DNA of 64,000 nt, taken from positions 248,001 through 312,000 of the forward strand of contig NZ_JAUSSN010000002.1 in assembly GCF_030812335.1 (NCBI RefSeq), given 5' to 3'. Made by a program: the position numbers and the translations under genes. This document shows, in pieces, positions 8,291 through 16,573 of this stretch (the stretch's first letter is position 1; every line of letters begins with the position of its first letter). Below the pieces are notes generated by a model. It was not told the origin of the DNA and did no database searches. It saw nothing but the letters and a program-made list of their open reading frames with translations. This DNA is from Pseudarthrobacter oxydans (GTDB lineage: Bacteria; Actinomycetota; Actinomycetes; Actinomycetales; Micrococcaceae).

Positions 8291-11200
8291 TCAGCCGCAT
8301 TGCGGGATCCCATGCCCCTCGGGCTCACCCAGGGTTGTGTTGCCGACCTGGATGGTCCGGCCCACAAAGCGGCCGTCGGAATGCGAGTTGATGCGGTACC
8401 ACTTGTAGGTGCCGCGGGCATCCGGCACGGTGCGCCATATGAAGCAGTTGACGGTGAAGGACCCGTCGGAGCCGTAGGCCCACGGATAGTTCCGGATCAC
8501 GCCATCGCACGTGTGTTCCGCGCCAATCGGCGACCGCCACGAGGTCTGCCCGGAGGCAGGGGCGTCCGTGCACGTGCGGTAGCCGTTGACCGCTGCGTCC
8601 CAGTTCGTCTTGGCCGGCCCGGACTGCGCCGTGGCCGTGGCAACGGCCCCGCCGGTCCCGACGGAGTTGACCGTCTGGACCTGGATGGTGTGCCGTTCGT
8701 CGAAGCCGCCGGTGTTCACCGTCCGGCTTCCTGATGCGGCGACGTTTTCCCAGCCCCGTCCGTCGATGTTGATCCGGGTGGAGGCGACGTCGTTGGTCGA
8801 GCTTGACGGCGAGCTCCAGCTGAAACTGAGTGACTTCTGGTTCTGGCCGCCGTTCTGGCCGGACGCCGAAGGGGTTCCGGGCGCGCCGTACGGCGTGGCG
8901 CCGGCCCCGGTACTGGCGTCCGAGCTTGGCGCCACGGTGGAGTTCGCGGTCACGGTGACGGTCGTCGCGGCCCCGTTCGTGAACCCGCCCACGGTCTGCC
9001 CGGGCCTGATCGGGCCGGACTGGCCGGTGCTGGCCCGGTACGTGTAGCTGACCTCATTGGCCGCCGAGCCGTTGCGCTCCGCGTCGGTGAGTTCCCGGAA
9101 GTCGATGGTCACGGCCCGGCCCGCTCCGCCGGTGTTGGCCTCGGTGGCGCTCACGCCGGAGACCGCCGAGAGCTTGCCGGTGGCGCGGCGCGGTGCCGAC
9201 GCTGCGCTGACGGCGCCCTTGCCGGCCTTGTTCTCGGCCTGGACGGTGAACGTGTAGGACGCCTCGGAGTTGTTCGCGGTGAAGTTCGCGGTCCGGACCG
9301 TCCCGGCCACCATCTGGGTCTGGGTGGCCCCGCCGCCGCCGCTCATGGTGACGTAGTAGTTCTTGATCGCGTCGCCGTTGGTGTTCGGTTCGGCCCAGTT
9401 CACCTTGAGCTGGTTTGAGGTGCCCACGGCGGAGGCCACCGCCGTCGTGGGTGCCGCCGGGGCTGCCGGGACCCCGGCGGGGTTGTCCTCGGCGGAGTAG
9501 ATCCCCCACTCGGACGGGCCAAGCTCGTTGACGGCCTGGGCACGCACCTTGTACCGCACGCCGTTGGTCAGTCCCGGCCAGGTGTAGTTCAGTCCGGTGA
9601 CGCCGTTCTTCACGCCGATTCCGGTGGCCGGCGGCGGGGAGATCTCCAGGTTGTAGCTCTTGACGGCCGAGCCCTCGGTCTTGGCCGGGGCCCAGTTGAT
9701 CACCATGTTCTTGTCGCCGGCCTTGACTGTCGGGGCCTCCGGCGGGGACGGCTTCTCATCGGGCCGGATTTCGTTGGACGCCGCCGAGGGCGCTGACTCC
9801 CCCACCTCATTGGTGGCGGTGACGGTGAAGACGTACTTGACATCGTTGGTCAGGCCGCTGAGCGTGCACGTGGTGGTGGCGCAGTCCTGGCTGAAGCCGC
9901 TCGAACTGACGGTGTATTTGCTGATGGCAGCGCCGTTGTCCGAGGGCGGGGCCCACTTGAGCACGGCGGTGCGGCTGCGGACGTCCGTCGCGGACGGCGC
10001 CGAGGGGGCGTCCGGTTTGTCCCGGACCGTGATGCGCACCCTGCCGCTCGCCTGCCGCGTGGGGTCCTCGGTTTTGTCCAGCACGGTGTAGCGGATCACC
10101 ATCACGCCCTTGGAGCCCTCGGCGGGAGTGACCGTGATTGAGTCCCCGTTCACGGCCGGGGCGCCTGCGGCGGAGCCGGTTTCGACCGTCGCCGAGATGA
10201 TCTTCAGCGGAGTCTCGCTGAAGGGGTTGAAGTCGTTGGCCAGGACGTTGATGGTCTCGGTCCTGCCCGCGTTGGCACCCTCGATGACGTCCTCGTTGGC
10301 CGTCGGGAGGGGTCGGTTGGAGGCGACGACAGTGGTAGCCACCGTGGCCGTGACCGGTTCGGAGCGGCCGTCGGTGACCTTCAGCGGGATGGTCCCCTGG
10401 CGTCCCGCGGTGATGGTGGCCTCCGCGGTGACCTTGAGGGTCTGGCCTTCAATCGTGGCCCGGAACCCGTCCGGCAGGGTGCCGTCGAGCTCGAACTTGA
10501 GCTTTTCCTGGTCCCCCGAGTCCACGTCCTTGGCGAGGTTGCCGAGCTCCAGGCTGACGGATTCGGCCTTCGGCACCTCGAGATCGGTGCCGCTGAAGGT
10601 GGGCTGGTGGTTCGCGTTCGGGTCCGGAATGACCTTGGTGATGATGCTCAGGGTCGAGGTGAGGCCCTGCGGATCGTCCGGGCCGGTCCCGTCGGTGACT
10701 TCGAAGGTCACGGAGCCGGGGCCGACGTAGTCCTTGAGCGCGGCGTAGCGCAGCGCGGAGCCGTTCCCGGCCACGACGTTCTCCGTCGCGGCACCCTGCA
10801 CGCGGACCTTGTCCACCTGCGTGATGCGCGGGGTGCGCCCGTCCCGGACCCGGACGTACTCGTTCAGGTCGAGGGTGATTTCCTGGCCGGCCATCACTTC
10901 CACGACGTCGGTGCGCGCCAGGCTGGGGTGTTGCTCGCCCTGCCCGGGAACCCAGATGACCGCCGTCGCGCTTTGGCCGTCCACGTCGGTGACGGTGTAC
11001 GGGACCAGCTGGTCCTTCGGGCCCAGGGCCACGACGACGTTGCCGTCGCCTCCGACGCGCGCGTTCGGGTTGCCGTCCGGCAGGGAGACCTTGAGTTCGG
11101 AGGCGACGCCGTCGGGGTCCGAGTCGTTCTTCAGGACCGGGACGTCGACGGCGGACTTGCCCAGCGTCTCCGCGGGCGTGACCACGTCGTCCTTGGCGAT

Positions 11201-14200
11201 CGGGAGCTTGAGGGCTGCGTCCGGGCTGATCCGGACGCGGATCACCGCGCTGCCCTGGGCTTTCTTGTCGTCCTGGATCTTGTAGCTGACGCTCTCGTTG
11301 CCGGCGGTGCCGGGTGCCGTGAGGAGCACCTTGCCGCCGTCGGCTGCCTCCACCTGCAGTTCCGGGCGGGCCTCAAAGGCGTTGGAGACCAGGCTGATCG
11401 GGTCCCCGTCGGGGTCCGAGTCGTTGCTGAGGGCGTCGACGGCGATCTTGCGCCCGGGGCGGACGTCGACGGCGTCGTCGATCGCGATGGGTTTCTGGTT
11501 GTTGGCTTCCGGCGGGGCGATGCCGACAATGACGGTTCCGGTGTTTTCGGCGCCGATCCGGTCCCGGACGCGGTAGCTGAAGGTGTCCGTGCCGGCGGCG
11601 TTGCCGGTGGCGGTGAATTCGAGGTAGCCGTCCTTGACCACGGCCGTTCCCATGGCGGGGGCCTTGTCGACGCCGATCAGCTGGACGGAGTCGCCGTCGG
11701 AATCAATGCCGTCCAGGGGCACGGGGATGCGGACCACCATGCCGGCCACGACGCGGGCGGTCAGGTTTTTCGGTTCCGGGCGGGTGTTGCGCTCGTCGTC
11801 GCGGGCCTGGATCCGGATCGTAAGCTGCTGGGAGTCCGACTGTCCGGAGTCGTTGGTGACCTTGTAGATCGCGTACACGGTTTTGGGCGCTTCGCCGGCG
11901 ATGAAGCGCAGTGTGTTGCCGGAGGGGAAGATGCGGCCGTCGGCGGCGTCGGGCTGCTGCGCGAGGACCGGTTCGAGGGTCAGCTTCCCGCCGTTCGGGT
12001 CTGTGTCGTTCTCGAGGACGGGGATGGTGACGACGTCGCCGGCCCGCACGGTCGCTTCGTCCGGTTTGGCCTGCGGGGCCTGGAGTTTGGCGGGGGCCGG
12101 GACCACGAGGACGGCGATCTCGCCGCTGGCCGAGGACTTGCCGTTGGAGATGGTGTAGGTGACGTTGAGCTGGCCCTGCGCGCGGATGTCGGTGATCCGG
12201 ACCACCGAGTGGTCCAGGACGGAGACGCTCACGGGCTGCCCGTCGGCGGCGGTGACGGACTGGACCACCAGCACGCCGCCGGAGGGGTCGGAGTCGTTGC
12301 CCAGGACATCCACGAGGACGCTGCCGCCGCTGGGGAGCAGGGCGGTGTCCCGCACCGCCACCGGGGCGCCGTCGCCGTTGCCGGGCACGACGTCGACCCG
12401 GACCAGCTGCTGGGCGCTGGCCGGGCCGTTGGTCACGAGGTAGGTGACGTAGTGGGCGCCCTGGGCGGTGGAGTTGAACGTGAAGGTCTGCTGGTCCGCG
12501 CCAATCGTGGCGGTGGAGTTGCCGTCGGGAGTGACCTGGGCGAGGCGCAGGGCTCCGCCCTGGGGATCGGAGTCGTTCTTGAGCGGGGCGATGACGGTGT
12601 CCACGCCGGCGACGGCGACGAGGTGGTCCGCGTTGGCGATCGGTGGCAGGGCGCCGGGTGCCCGGACGTCGACGGTGATCTTGCCTTCGGTGCTGGACTG
12701 GCCGTCGGAGACCGTGACGGTGACGATCTTGCGGCCGGGCTCGGCGCCGGCATCCTGGAAGCTGAGCAGGCCGTCGGGACGGGCCTTGACCTGGTCCCGG
12801 GGGTCGCTGCTGGTGGCGGAGACGACGTAAAGGTCGTCGCCGTCGGGGTCGATCCAGTCCGGGAGGATGTTCTGGGTGACGAGCTTGCCGGACTGCACCA
12901 CGAGGGAGGTGTTCCGGTTGGGTTTCTGCCGCGGCGCGGAGTTCTCCCCCGCGGGGATGACGGTGAGCGTGACGTCGGCGGAGGCGGAGAGCCCGCGCCC
13001 GTCGTCCGCCGAATATTTGAAGGTCTCCGCGCCGGTCTGGTCCGCCGGGACGCTGACCTGGAAGCCGGTGGAGCCGTAGATCGGTGCCAGGAGTCCGGAT
13101 TTGACCGGGTCGGGGGCCCGGACGGTGAGGATGTCGCCGTCGGGGTCGGTGTCGTTGTCGAGCACGGGGAGGATCGTGGTCTTGCCGGCGCGGACGCCGA
13201 AGCTGTCCGGCTTGGCCTCGGGGGCGCTGTTGGGTTTGGTGCGGTCCGGCAGGACGGTTTGCTGGACCTCATCGGCGGAGTCTTTGTCCGCGTCGTCGGA
13301 GGTCTGCTTGGGCGGGATGACGTCGTCCCAGTTGTTGACCAGCTGCATGTTCTGGTTCACCAGCCAGACATTGCCGGAATTCACATCATTGAGGACCACC
13401 AGGTCCCGGTTCACCCGGAACGCATACGACGGCGACGCACTGGCCTTGGGCACATCCACCGTCTTGTCATCGGCATCATTGACGCACTCACGGACATACT
13501 TGTTCGCCCCCGACCACGCCGCATGCACACACCCGGCCAGCTGCACCGGCGCCGCCGGCACACCCTGCCCGCCGAACGTCACCGTCTTCGCCGTCGAACC
13601 ATCCAGCGGCTGATGCAGCAGCGCCTTCGGCGTCGCGACCGCCACCGCGTCCGCCGCCGGACCCGAGAGCTGCAGCTTCGCATCCCGCGCCTCCGCCAAC
13701 GCCAACTCACGCCCGCCCGGCAGGAACAACTTCCCCCGGCCCGCATCCAGCACCACCGGCTGGTCCCCCACCACCGCCAGCTGCAGATCCCCGGCACCCC
13801 TGAGCCCGTCCCAGGAACTCACCGTCGAATCCGTGACCGCACCCCCGGCATCCACCCCCGTCACCGTGACCTGCCCGGACTTCGGATCCGCACTGTAAAT
13901 CCGGTCATCGGCCCCGACCGCCGACACCGTCCCGGCCGAGCCCGTCAACACCGGCTCGGAACTCTCCTCATCAAAACCATTCACCGTCGAGGGCGAGAGC
14001 GCCCACACCGTCCCCTTCGCCGCATCCGTCACCGACATGACCTGCGACCCGAAACTCACCGCCGCGGACCCCGGCAGCTTCTTATCCCCACCCAAACGCA
14101 TGTTCGCCGCCGACACCTGATTCAACGTCGAACCAGCACTGTCATCCACAAACACCGTCCCGGCATCCTGCAACACATCAAACGTCGTACCCGCCGGCGT

Positions 14201-14461
14201 CACCGCCCCATCCAACACCCGCGACGGATAATTCAACCGCCCCACCGCATTCTTCGACTTCGACACCACCCACACCCCACCATCGTTCAACTCCACCTCA
14301 GTGGTCTTAAACCCCGGATAAATGACGGCGCCGGTGATGAGGACCGCGGAGGCGGCAGCAACGCCGGTTCCGGCCAGGAAGCGTTTGCGGCGGGCGGTGA
14401 GAGGGCGTGCCGCACCCGGTCGGCGGGTTTTTGGCCGCAGTGCTGACAGAAAGGTCTTCAT
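8291..14461 (-). CDS. giant membrane-anchored Ig-like/FN3 repeat protein (copy 2)
   Basis: A 2,056-residue paralogue of the neighbouring gene with the same order: basic N-terminus, one membrane anchor, propeller-like domain, about eleven Ig-like repeats (for example VLDNDTDPDGD and VLANDFNPF), about five FN3 domains, and a Cys-rich tail ending IPQCG. The N-terminal block is essentially identical to copy 1, while the repeats are clearly diverged. The tail is different and longer, with about five cysteines. Start: ATG at 14459-14461, with GGGGGAC upstream. A TTG 33 bp further out also opens the frame but has no ribosome site. As the first gene of the leftward cluster it probably carries the operon promoter in the 155-bp gap upstream. 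Confidence 0.9.
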   Translation of the reverse strand: MKTFLSALRPKTRRPGAARPLTARRKRFLAGTGVAAASAVLITGAVIYPGFKTTEVELNDGGVWVVSKSKNAVGRLNYPSRVLDGAVTPAGTTFDVLQDAGTVFVDDSAGSTLNQVSAANMRLGGDKKLPGSAAVSFGSQVMSVTDAAKGTVWALSPSTVNGFDEESSEPVLTGSAGTVSAVGADDRIYSADPKSGQVTVTGVDAGGAVTDSTVSSWDGLRGAGDLQLAVVGDQPVVLDAGRGKLFLPGGRELALAEARDAKLQLSGPAADAVAVATPKALLHQPLDGSTAKTVTFGGQGVPAAPVQLAGCVHAAWSGANKYVRECVNDADDKTVDVPKASASPSYAFRVNRDLVVLNDVNSGNVWLVNQNMQLVNNWDDVIPPKQTSDDADKDSADEVQQTVLPDRTKPNSAPEAKPDSFGVRAGKTTILPVLDNDTDPDGDILTVRAPDPVKSGLLAPIYGSTGFQVSVPADQTGAETFKYSADDGRGLSASADVTLTVIPAGENSAPRQKPNRNTSLVVQSGKLVTQNILPDWIDPDGDDLYVVSATSSDPRDQVKARPDGLLSFQDAGAEPGRKIVTVTVSDGQSSTEGKITVDVRAPGALPPIANADHLVAVAGVDTVIAPLKNDSDPQGGALRLAQVTPDGNSTATIGADQQTFTFNSTAQGAHYVTYLVTNGPASAQQLVRVDVVPGNGDGAPVAVRDTALLPSGGSVLVDVLGNDSDPSGGVLVVQSVTAADGQPVSVSVLDHSVVRITDIRAQGQLNVTYTISNGKSSASGEIAVLVVPAPAKLQAPQAKPDEATVRAGDVVTIPVLENDTDPNGGKLTLEPVLAQQPDAADGRIFPSGNTLRFIAGEAPKTVYAIYKVTNDSGQSDSQQLTIRIQARDDERNTRPEPKNLTARVVAGMVVRIPVPLDGIDSDGDSVQLIGVDKAPAMGTAVVKDGYLEFTATGNAAGTDTFSYRVRDRIGAENTGTVIVGIAPPEANNQKPIAIDDAVDVRPGRKIAVDALSNDSDPDGDPISLVSNAFEARPELQVEAADGGKVLLTAPGTAGNESVSYKIQDDKKAQGSAVIRVRISPDAALKLPIAKDDVVTPAETLGKSAVDVPVLKNDSDPDGVASELKVSLPDGNPNARVGGDGNVVVALGPKDQLVPYTVTDVDGQSATAVIWVPGQGEQHPSLARTDVVEVMAGQEITLDLNEYVRVRDGRTPRITQVDKVRVQGAATENVVAGNGSALRYAALKDYVGPGSVTFEVTDGTGPDDPQGLTSTLSIITKVIPDPNANHQPTFSGTDLEVPKAESVSLELGNLAKDVDSGDQEKLKFELDGTLPDGFRATIEGQTLKVTAEATITAGRQGTIPLKVTDGRSEPVTATVATTVVASNRPLPTANEDVIEGANAGRTETINVLANDFNPFSETPLKIISATVETGSAAGAPAVNGDSITVTPAEGSKGVMVIRYTVLDKTEDPTRQASGRVRITVRDKPDAPSAPSATDVRSRTAVLKWAPPSDNGAAISKYTVSSSGFSQDCATTTCTLSGLTNDVKYVFTVTATNEVGESAPSAASNEIRPDEKPSPPEAPTVKAGDKNMVINWAPAKTEGSAVKSYNLEISPPPATGIGVKNGVTGLNYTWPGLTNGVRYKVRAQAVNELGPSEWGIYSAEDNPAGVPAAPAAPTTAVASAVGTSNQLKVNWAEPNTNGDAIKNYYVTMSGGGGATQTQMVAGTVRTANFTANNSEASYTFTVQAENKAGKGAVSAASAPRRATGKLSAVSGVSATEANTGGAGRAVTIDFRELTDAERNGSAANEVSYTYRASTGQSGPIRPGQTVGGFTNGAATTVTVTANSTVAPSSDASTGAGATPYGAPGTPSASGQNGGQNQKSLSFSWSSPSSSTNDVASTRINIDGRGWENVAASGSRTVNTGGFDERHTIQVQTVNSVGTGGAVATATAQSGPAKTNWDAAVNGYRTCTDAPASGQTSWRSPIGAEHTCDGVIRNYPWAYGSDGSFTVNCFIWRTVPDARGTYKWYRINSHSDGRFVGRTIQVGNTTLGEPEGHGIPQCG
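13321..14329 (-). repeat. near-identical 1,009-bp block, copy 2
   Basis: Partner of the block at 6997-8005, at a constant offset of 6,324 bp. The visible substitutions are silent third-position changes, for example at 13359, 13574 and 13834. The match ends within a few bases at the alanine-rich part of the membrane anchor on one side and at the Asp-rich linker on the other. Confidence 0.95.
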
Positions 14462-14523
14462 GTGTGCGGTGTCCCCCAGAGTCACGGCATCCAAGCATGG
14501 GGCATCGGCCTTGGCTGGTGTCG

Positions 14524-14560
14524 GATAGCTTTGACTATCGCATATTAGCTATCGATTAGA
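14524..14560 (-). promoter_or_regulatory. AT-rich promoter/operator region of the giant-gene cluster
   Basis: In a 155-bp gap, positions 14524-14560 are strikingly AT-rich for this genome. They contain a 7-bp inverted repeat GATAGCT (14524-14530) / AGCTATC (14547-14553) and a direct repeat of CTATCG (14535-14540 and 14549-14554). Candidate -10 sequences such as TAATAT occur on the minus strand inside it. The location, upstream of the first gene of the leftward cluster, suggests its main promoter with a regulator site. The exact -10 and -35 cannot be fixed by eye. Confidence 0.5.
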
Positions 14561-14616
14561 GAAACCCCGGGCGCGTCGCGTCGAGGGGAACGGCATCGGC
14601 GCAGTTCAGGGGCCCG

Positions 14617-15975
14617 TTAGTCCAGAACGAGTCCGCGGCCGCTGCCGCGCTGCAGCTGCACCGGGTGGATTTCGCCGAAGCCCCGGACGTCCTCGGCCGG
14701 CCGCGGATGCAGGACGAAGCGGTCGTCCTGTTCCAGCGCGGCCGCGGTCATCGAGTCCACCAGGACCGTCCCGGGATCCGCCAGCGCGGTGAGCCGCGCC
14801 GCCAGGTTTACCGTCGGACCGTAGATGTCGCCCAGCCGGGAGAGGATGCGGCCCCACACCATGGCCACCCGGGCCTGCGGCAGGATTTCGTCGTCGGTGA
14901 AGGCCTGGCAGAGGGCGAGGGAGATTTCGGCACCGGCCGCAGGGGTCTCGGCGATGTACAGGACCTCGTCGCCGACGGTCTTCACCAGGCGCCCGCCGCC
15001 CACCGAGATGATCTCGGCACACTTGTTCTCAAAGCGCTGCACCAGCTGCGCGAGGGTCTTTTCGTTCATCCGGCGGGACAGGCTCGTATAGGAGACGAGG
15101 TCCGCGAAGCCGACGGCCCGTGCCAGCGGCAGCGGGGCGTCATCCTCGTCGCCTTCGCGGCCTTCCTCGCTGGACGCCAGCCCGGCCTCGGCGCGCACGG
15201 CCAGGCGCTGGACGCCGGCGTTGAGCTGGCGGCGCCAGGAGTAGAGCAGCATTTCCTCGAGCGCGTCCACGAGGGACGGCAGTTCGCCGACCAGCCGCTT
15301 GCGGGCCACGGCGTCGGTGACGCCCTGGTTCTGGACCATGTCCTCGACGAGGGCCTCGATCTGCCAGACCACCATGCGGTCCGTCATCTGGCCGATGGCG
15401 CGGGTCACGGAGATGGCGGCTTCCTCGGTGAGTTTGCCGGCGCGGACCAGGTCCACGATCGTGTTCAGCGCAGCCTGGTCGCGTTCGGTGAAGGCAACGT
15501 CCTCGTCCCCGATGTTGGGGAAGCCCAGGGCCCGCCAGAGTTTCCGGGCGGAGAGCAGGGACAGTCCGGCGCCGGCCGCGACTTCACGGCGGCGGAGCTT
15601 GCGTTCCCCGCCGAGCAGCCGCTGTTCGAGGGCTTTCAGGGCAATGCGTTCGGCGGACATGGTTCCGGTGGGCGGCGCGGCGGCAGCCGTGCCTGCGGTG
15701 CTTGCGGGTCCGGCGTCGGTAGCGACACTGGTTTCCGTCTCGAATCCGGCGTCGGCCGGGTCCGAGTCGGTGTCCACGGAATCGGCGTCGTCGGGTTCAG
15801 CCGGTTCCGCGCGGGTCTGCTCACCGGCGGCGGAGTCCGCGGCGTAATCCGTGCCTTCGGCGATGGAATCGAGGACGGCTGCTTCGAGGCTGGCGGTTTC
15901 GACGAAGGCATCAGAAACGTGTGACGGCTCCTCGGCCAGCAGTCCTGCTTCGCGGCGTACGTTCTCAGCGCTCAT
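14617..15975 (-). CDS. class III adenylate/guanylate cyclase with regulatory N-domain
   Basis: A 452-residue protein. The C-terminal half (about 265-445) is a class III cyclase catalytic domain: FADLVSYTSLSR carries the first metal Asp, KTVGDEVLY carries the substrate Lys and second metal Asp, and TVNLAARL carries the transition-state Asn and Arg. Before it is a helical domain (about 110-260, with LRRREVAAGAG and KLWRALGFPNIGDED) like the pH-sensing regulatory domain of mycobacterial Rv1264. The first 100 residues are acidic low-complexity sequence. Start: ATG at 15973-15975, preceded by GAAGGTGGAAGAG. It overlaps the end of the PH-domain gene by 11 bp, so translation is probably coupled. Confidence 0.93.
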   Translation of the reverse strand: MSAENVRREAGLLAEEPSHVSDAFVETASLEAAVLDSIAEGTDYAADSAAGEQTRAEPAEPDDADSVDTDSDPADAGFETETSVATDAGPASTAGTAAAAPPTGTMSAERIALKALEQRLLGGERKLRRREVAAGAGLSLLSARKLWRALGFPNIGDEDVAFTERDQAALNTIVDLVRAGKLTEEAAISVTRAIGQMTDRMVVWQIEALVEDMVQNQGVTDAVARKRLVGELPSLVDALEEMLLYSWRRQLNAGVQRLAVRAEAGLASSEEGREGDEDDAPLPLARAVGFADLVSYTSLSRRMNEKTLAQLVQRFENKCAEIISVGGGRLVKTVGDEVLYIAETPAAGAEISLALCQAFTDDEILPQARVAMVWGRILSRLGDIYGPTVNLAARLTALADPGTVLVDSMTAAALEQDDRFVLHPRPAEDVRGFGEIHPVQLQRGSGRGLVLD

Positions 15976-16573
15976 CTCTTCCACCTTCTCTCGTCTCGTC
16001 AGGCCAGGCCCCGTCGGCGTTGTACGGCCCTCCCCCGGCGCCCAGGACCCCGCCCTGCGGCAGGTCGTCAATGGCGTCGAGGATGAAGTTGCGGAACGTT
16101 GCCGCTTCCGGAACGTCGGGGACCACCGTGCTGGAGGGGTACCCGGTATCCAAGGATATATTCCCGGACCGCAATACGCGTTGTAGCAACGACTGATGGA
16201 TGACCACATTACGAATGGTGGCCAGGGAGACCTGCAGGTCGCGCCGCCGCAACATGCCGTACCGGACCACCAGCCGCTGGCTCGTCAGGATGTATTTGGT
16301 GGCGTGCCAGCTCATGACTCTCGGCAGGCAATAGCCCAGCAGCACCCAGGCTGCCAGCGTAATGCACGCCCCGATCAGCCACGGCGTCCACTCCCTGGTG
16401 GACTCCTTGATCAGCGGGGCCAGCCGGGCGGGGCCGCCCTTCACAACCCAGGCGCTGGCGTAGGCGGCCAGCGCCGGAACCACGATGAACATCAGCGCCG
16501 GGACAATCAGGGTCCTGGGCTGCGGCCGGGTCACCACAATCACCTGCTCGCCCGGGAAGAGCTCTTTACGCAT
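15965..16573 (-). CDS. PH (bPH2-type) domain membrane protein
   Basis: A 202-residue protein beginning MRKELFPGEQVIVVTRPQ. Two membrane helices (about residues 20-45 and 65-85) are followed by a bacterial PH-like domain with the usual YILTSQRLVVRYGMLRRRDLQ start and an IRNV segment. Such proteins are common beside birA in actinobacteria; their role is unknown but presumably envelope-related. Start: the ATG at 16571-16573 overlaps the end of birA by 8 bp. Upstream codons give 20 extra residues, but they are not typical of the family. Its own end overlaps the cyclase start. Confidence 0.88.
   Translation of the reverse strand: MRKELFPGEQVIVVTRPQPRTLIVPALMFIVVPALAAYASAWVVKGGPARLAPLIKESTREWTPWLIGACITLAAWVLLGYCLPRVMSWHATKYILTSQRLVVRYGMLRRRDLQVSLATIRNVVIHQSLLQRVLRSGNISLDTGYPSSTVVPDVPEAATFRNFILDAIDDLPQGGVLGAGGGPYNADGAWPDETREGGRDER

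Noticed and set aside
5480..8734. 1,084-codon open frame antisense to the first giant gene
   Set aside because: It spans two genes and the gap between them, is Arg/His-rich in parts, and arises from the codon structure of the repeat protein. No domain or ribosome site.
10607..14446. 1,279-codon open frame antisense to the second giant gene
   Set aside because: Same artefact. The near-identical RIRRRRTGLGHIH stretch simply mirrors the duplicated block on the other strand.
913..14461. MoxR/DUF58 and giant proteins as a phage-defence island
   Set aside because: No nuclease, toxin or sensor domain typical of defence. Architecture and order match the PFNA surface/signalling cluster better.
2012..14461. 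Sortase-anchored adhesins
   Set aside because: No LPxTG-like motif with a hydrophobic C-terminal tail in either protein; anchoring is N-terminal.
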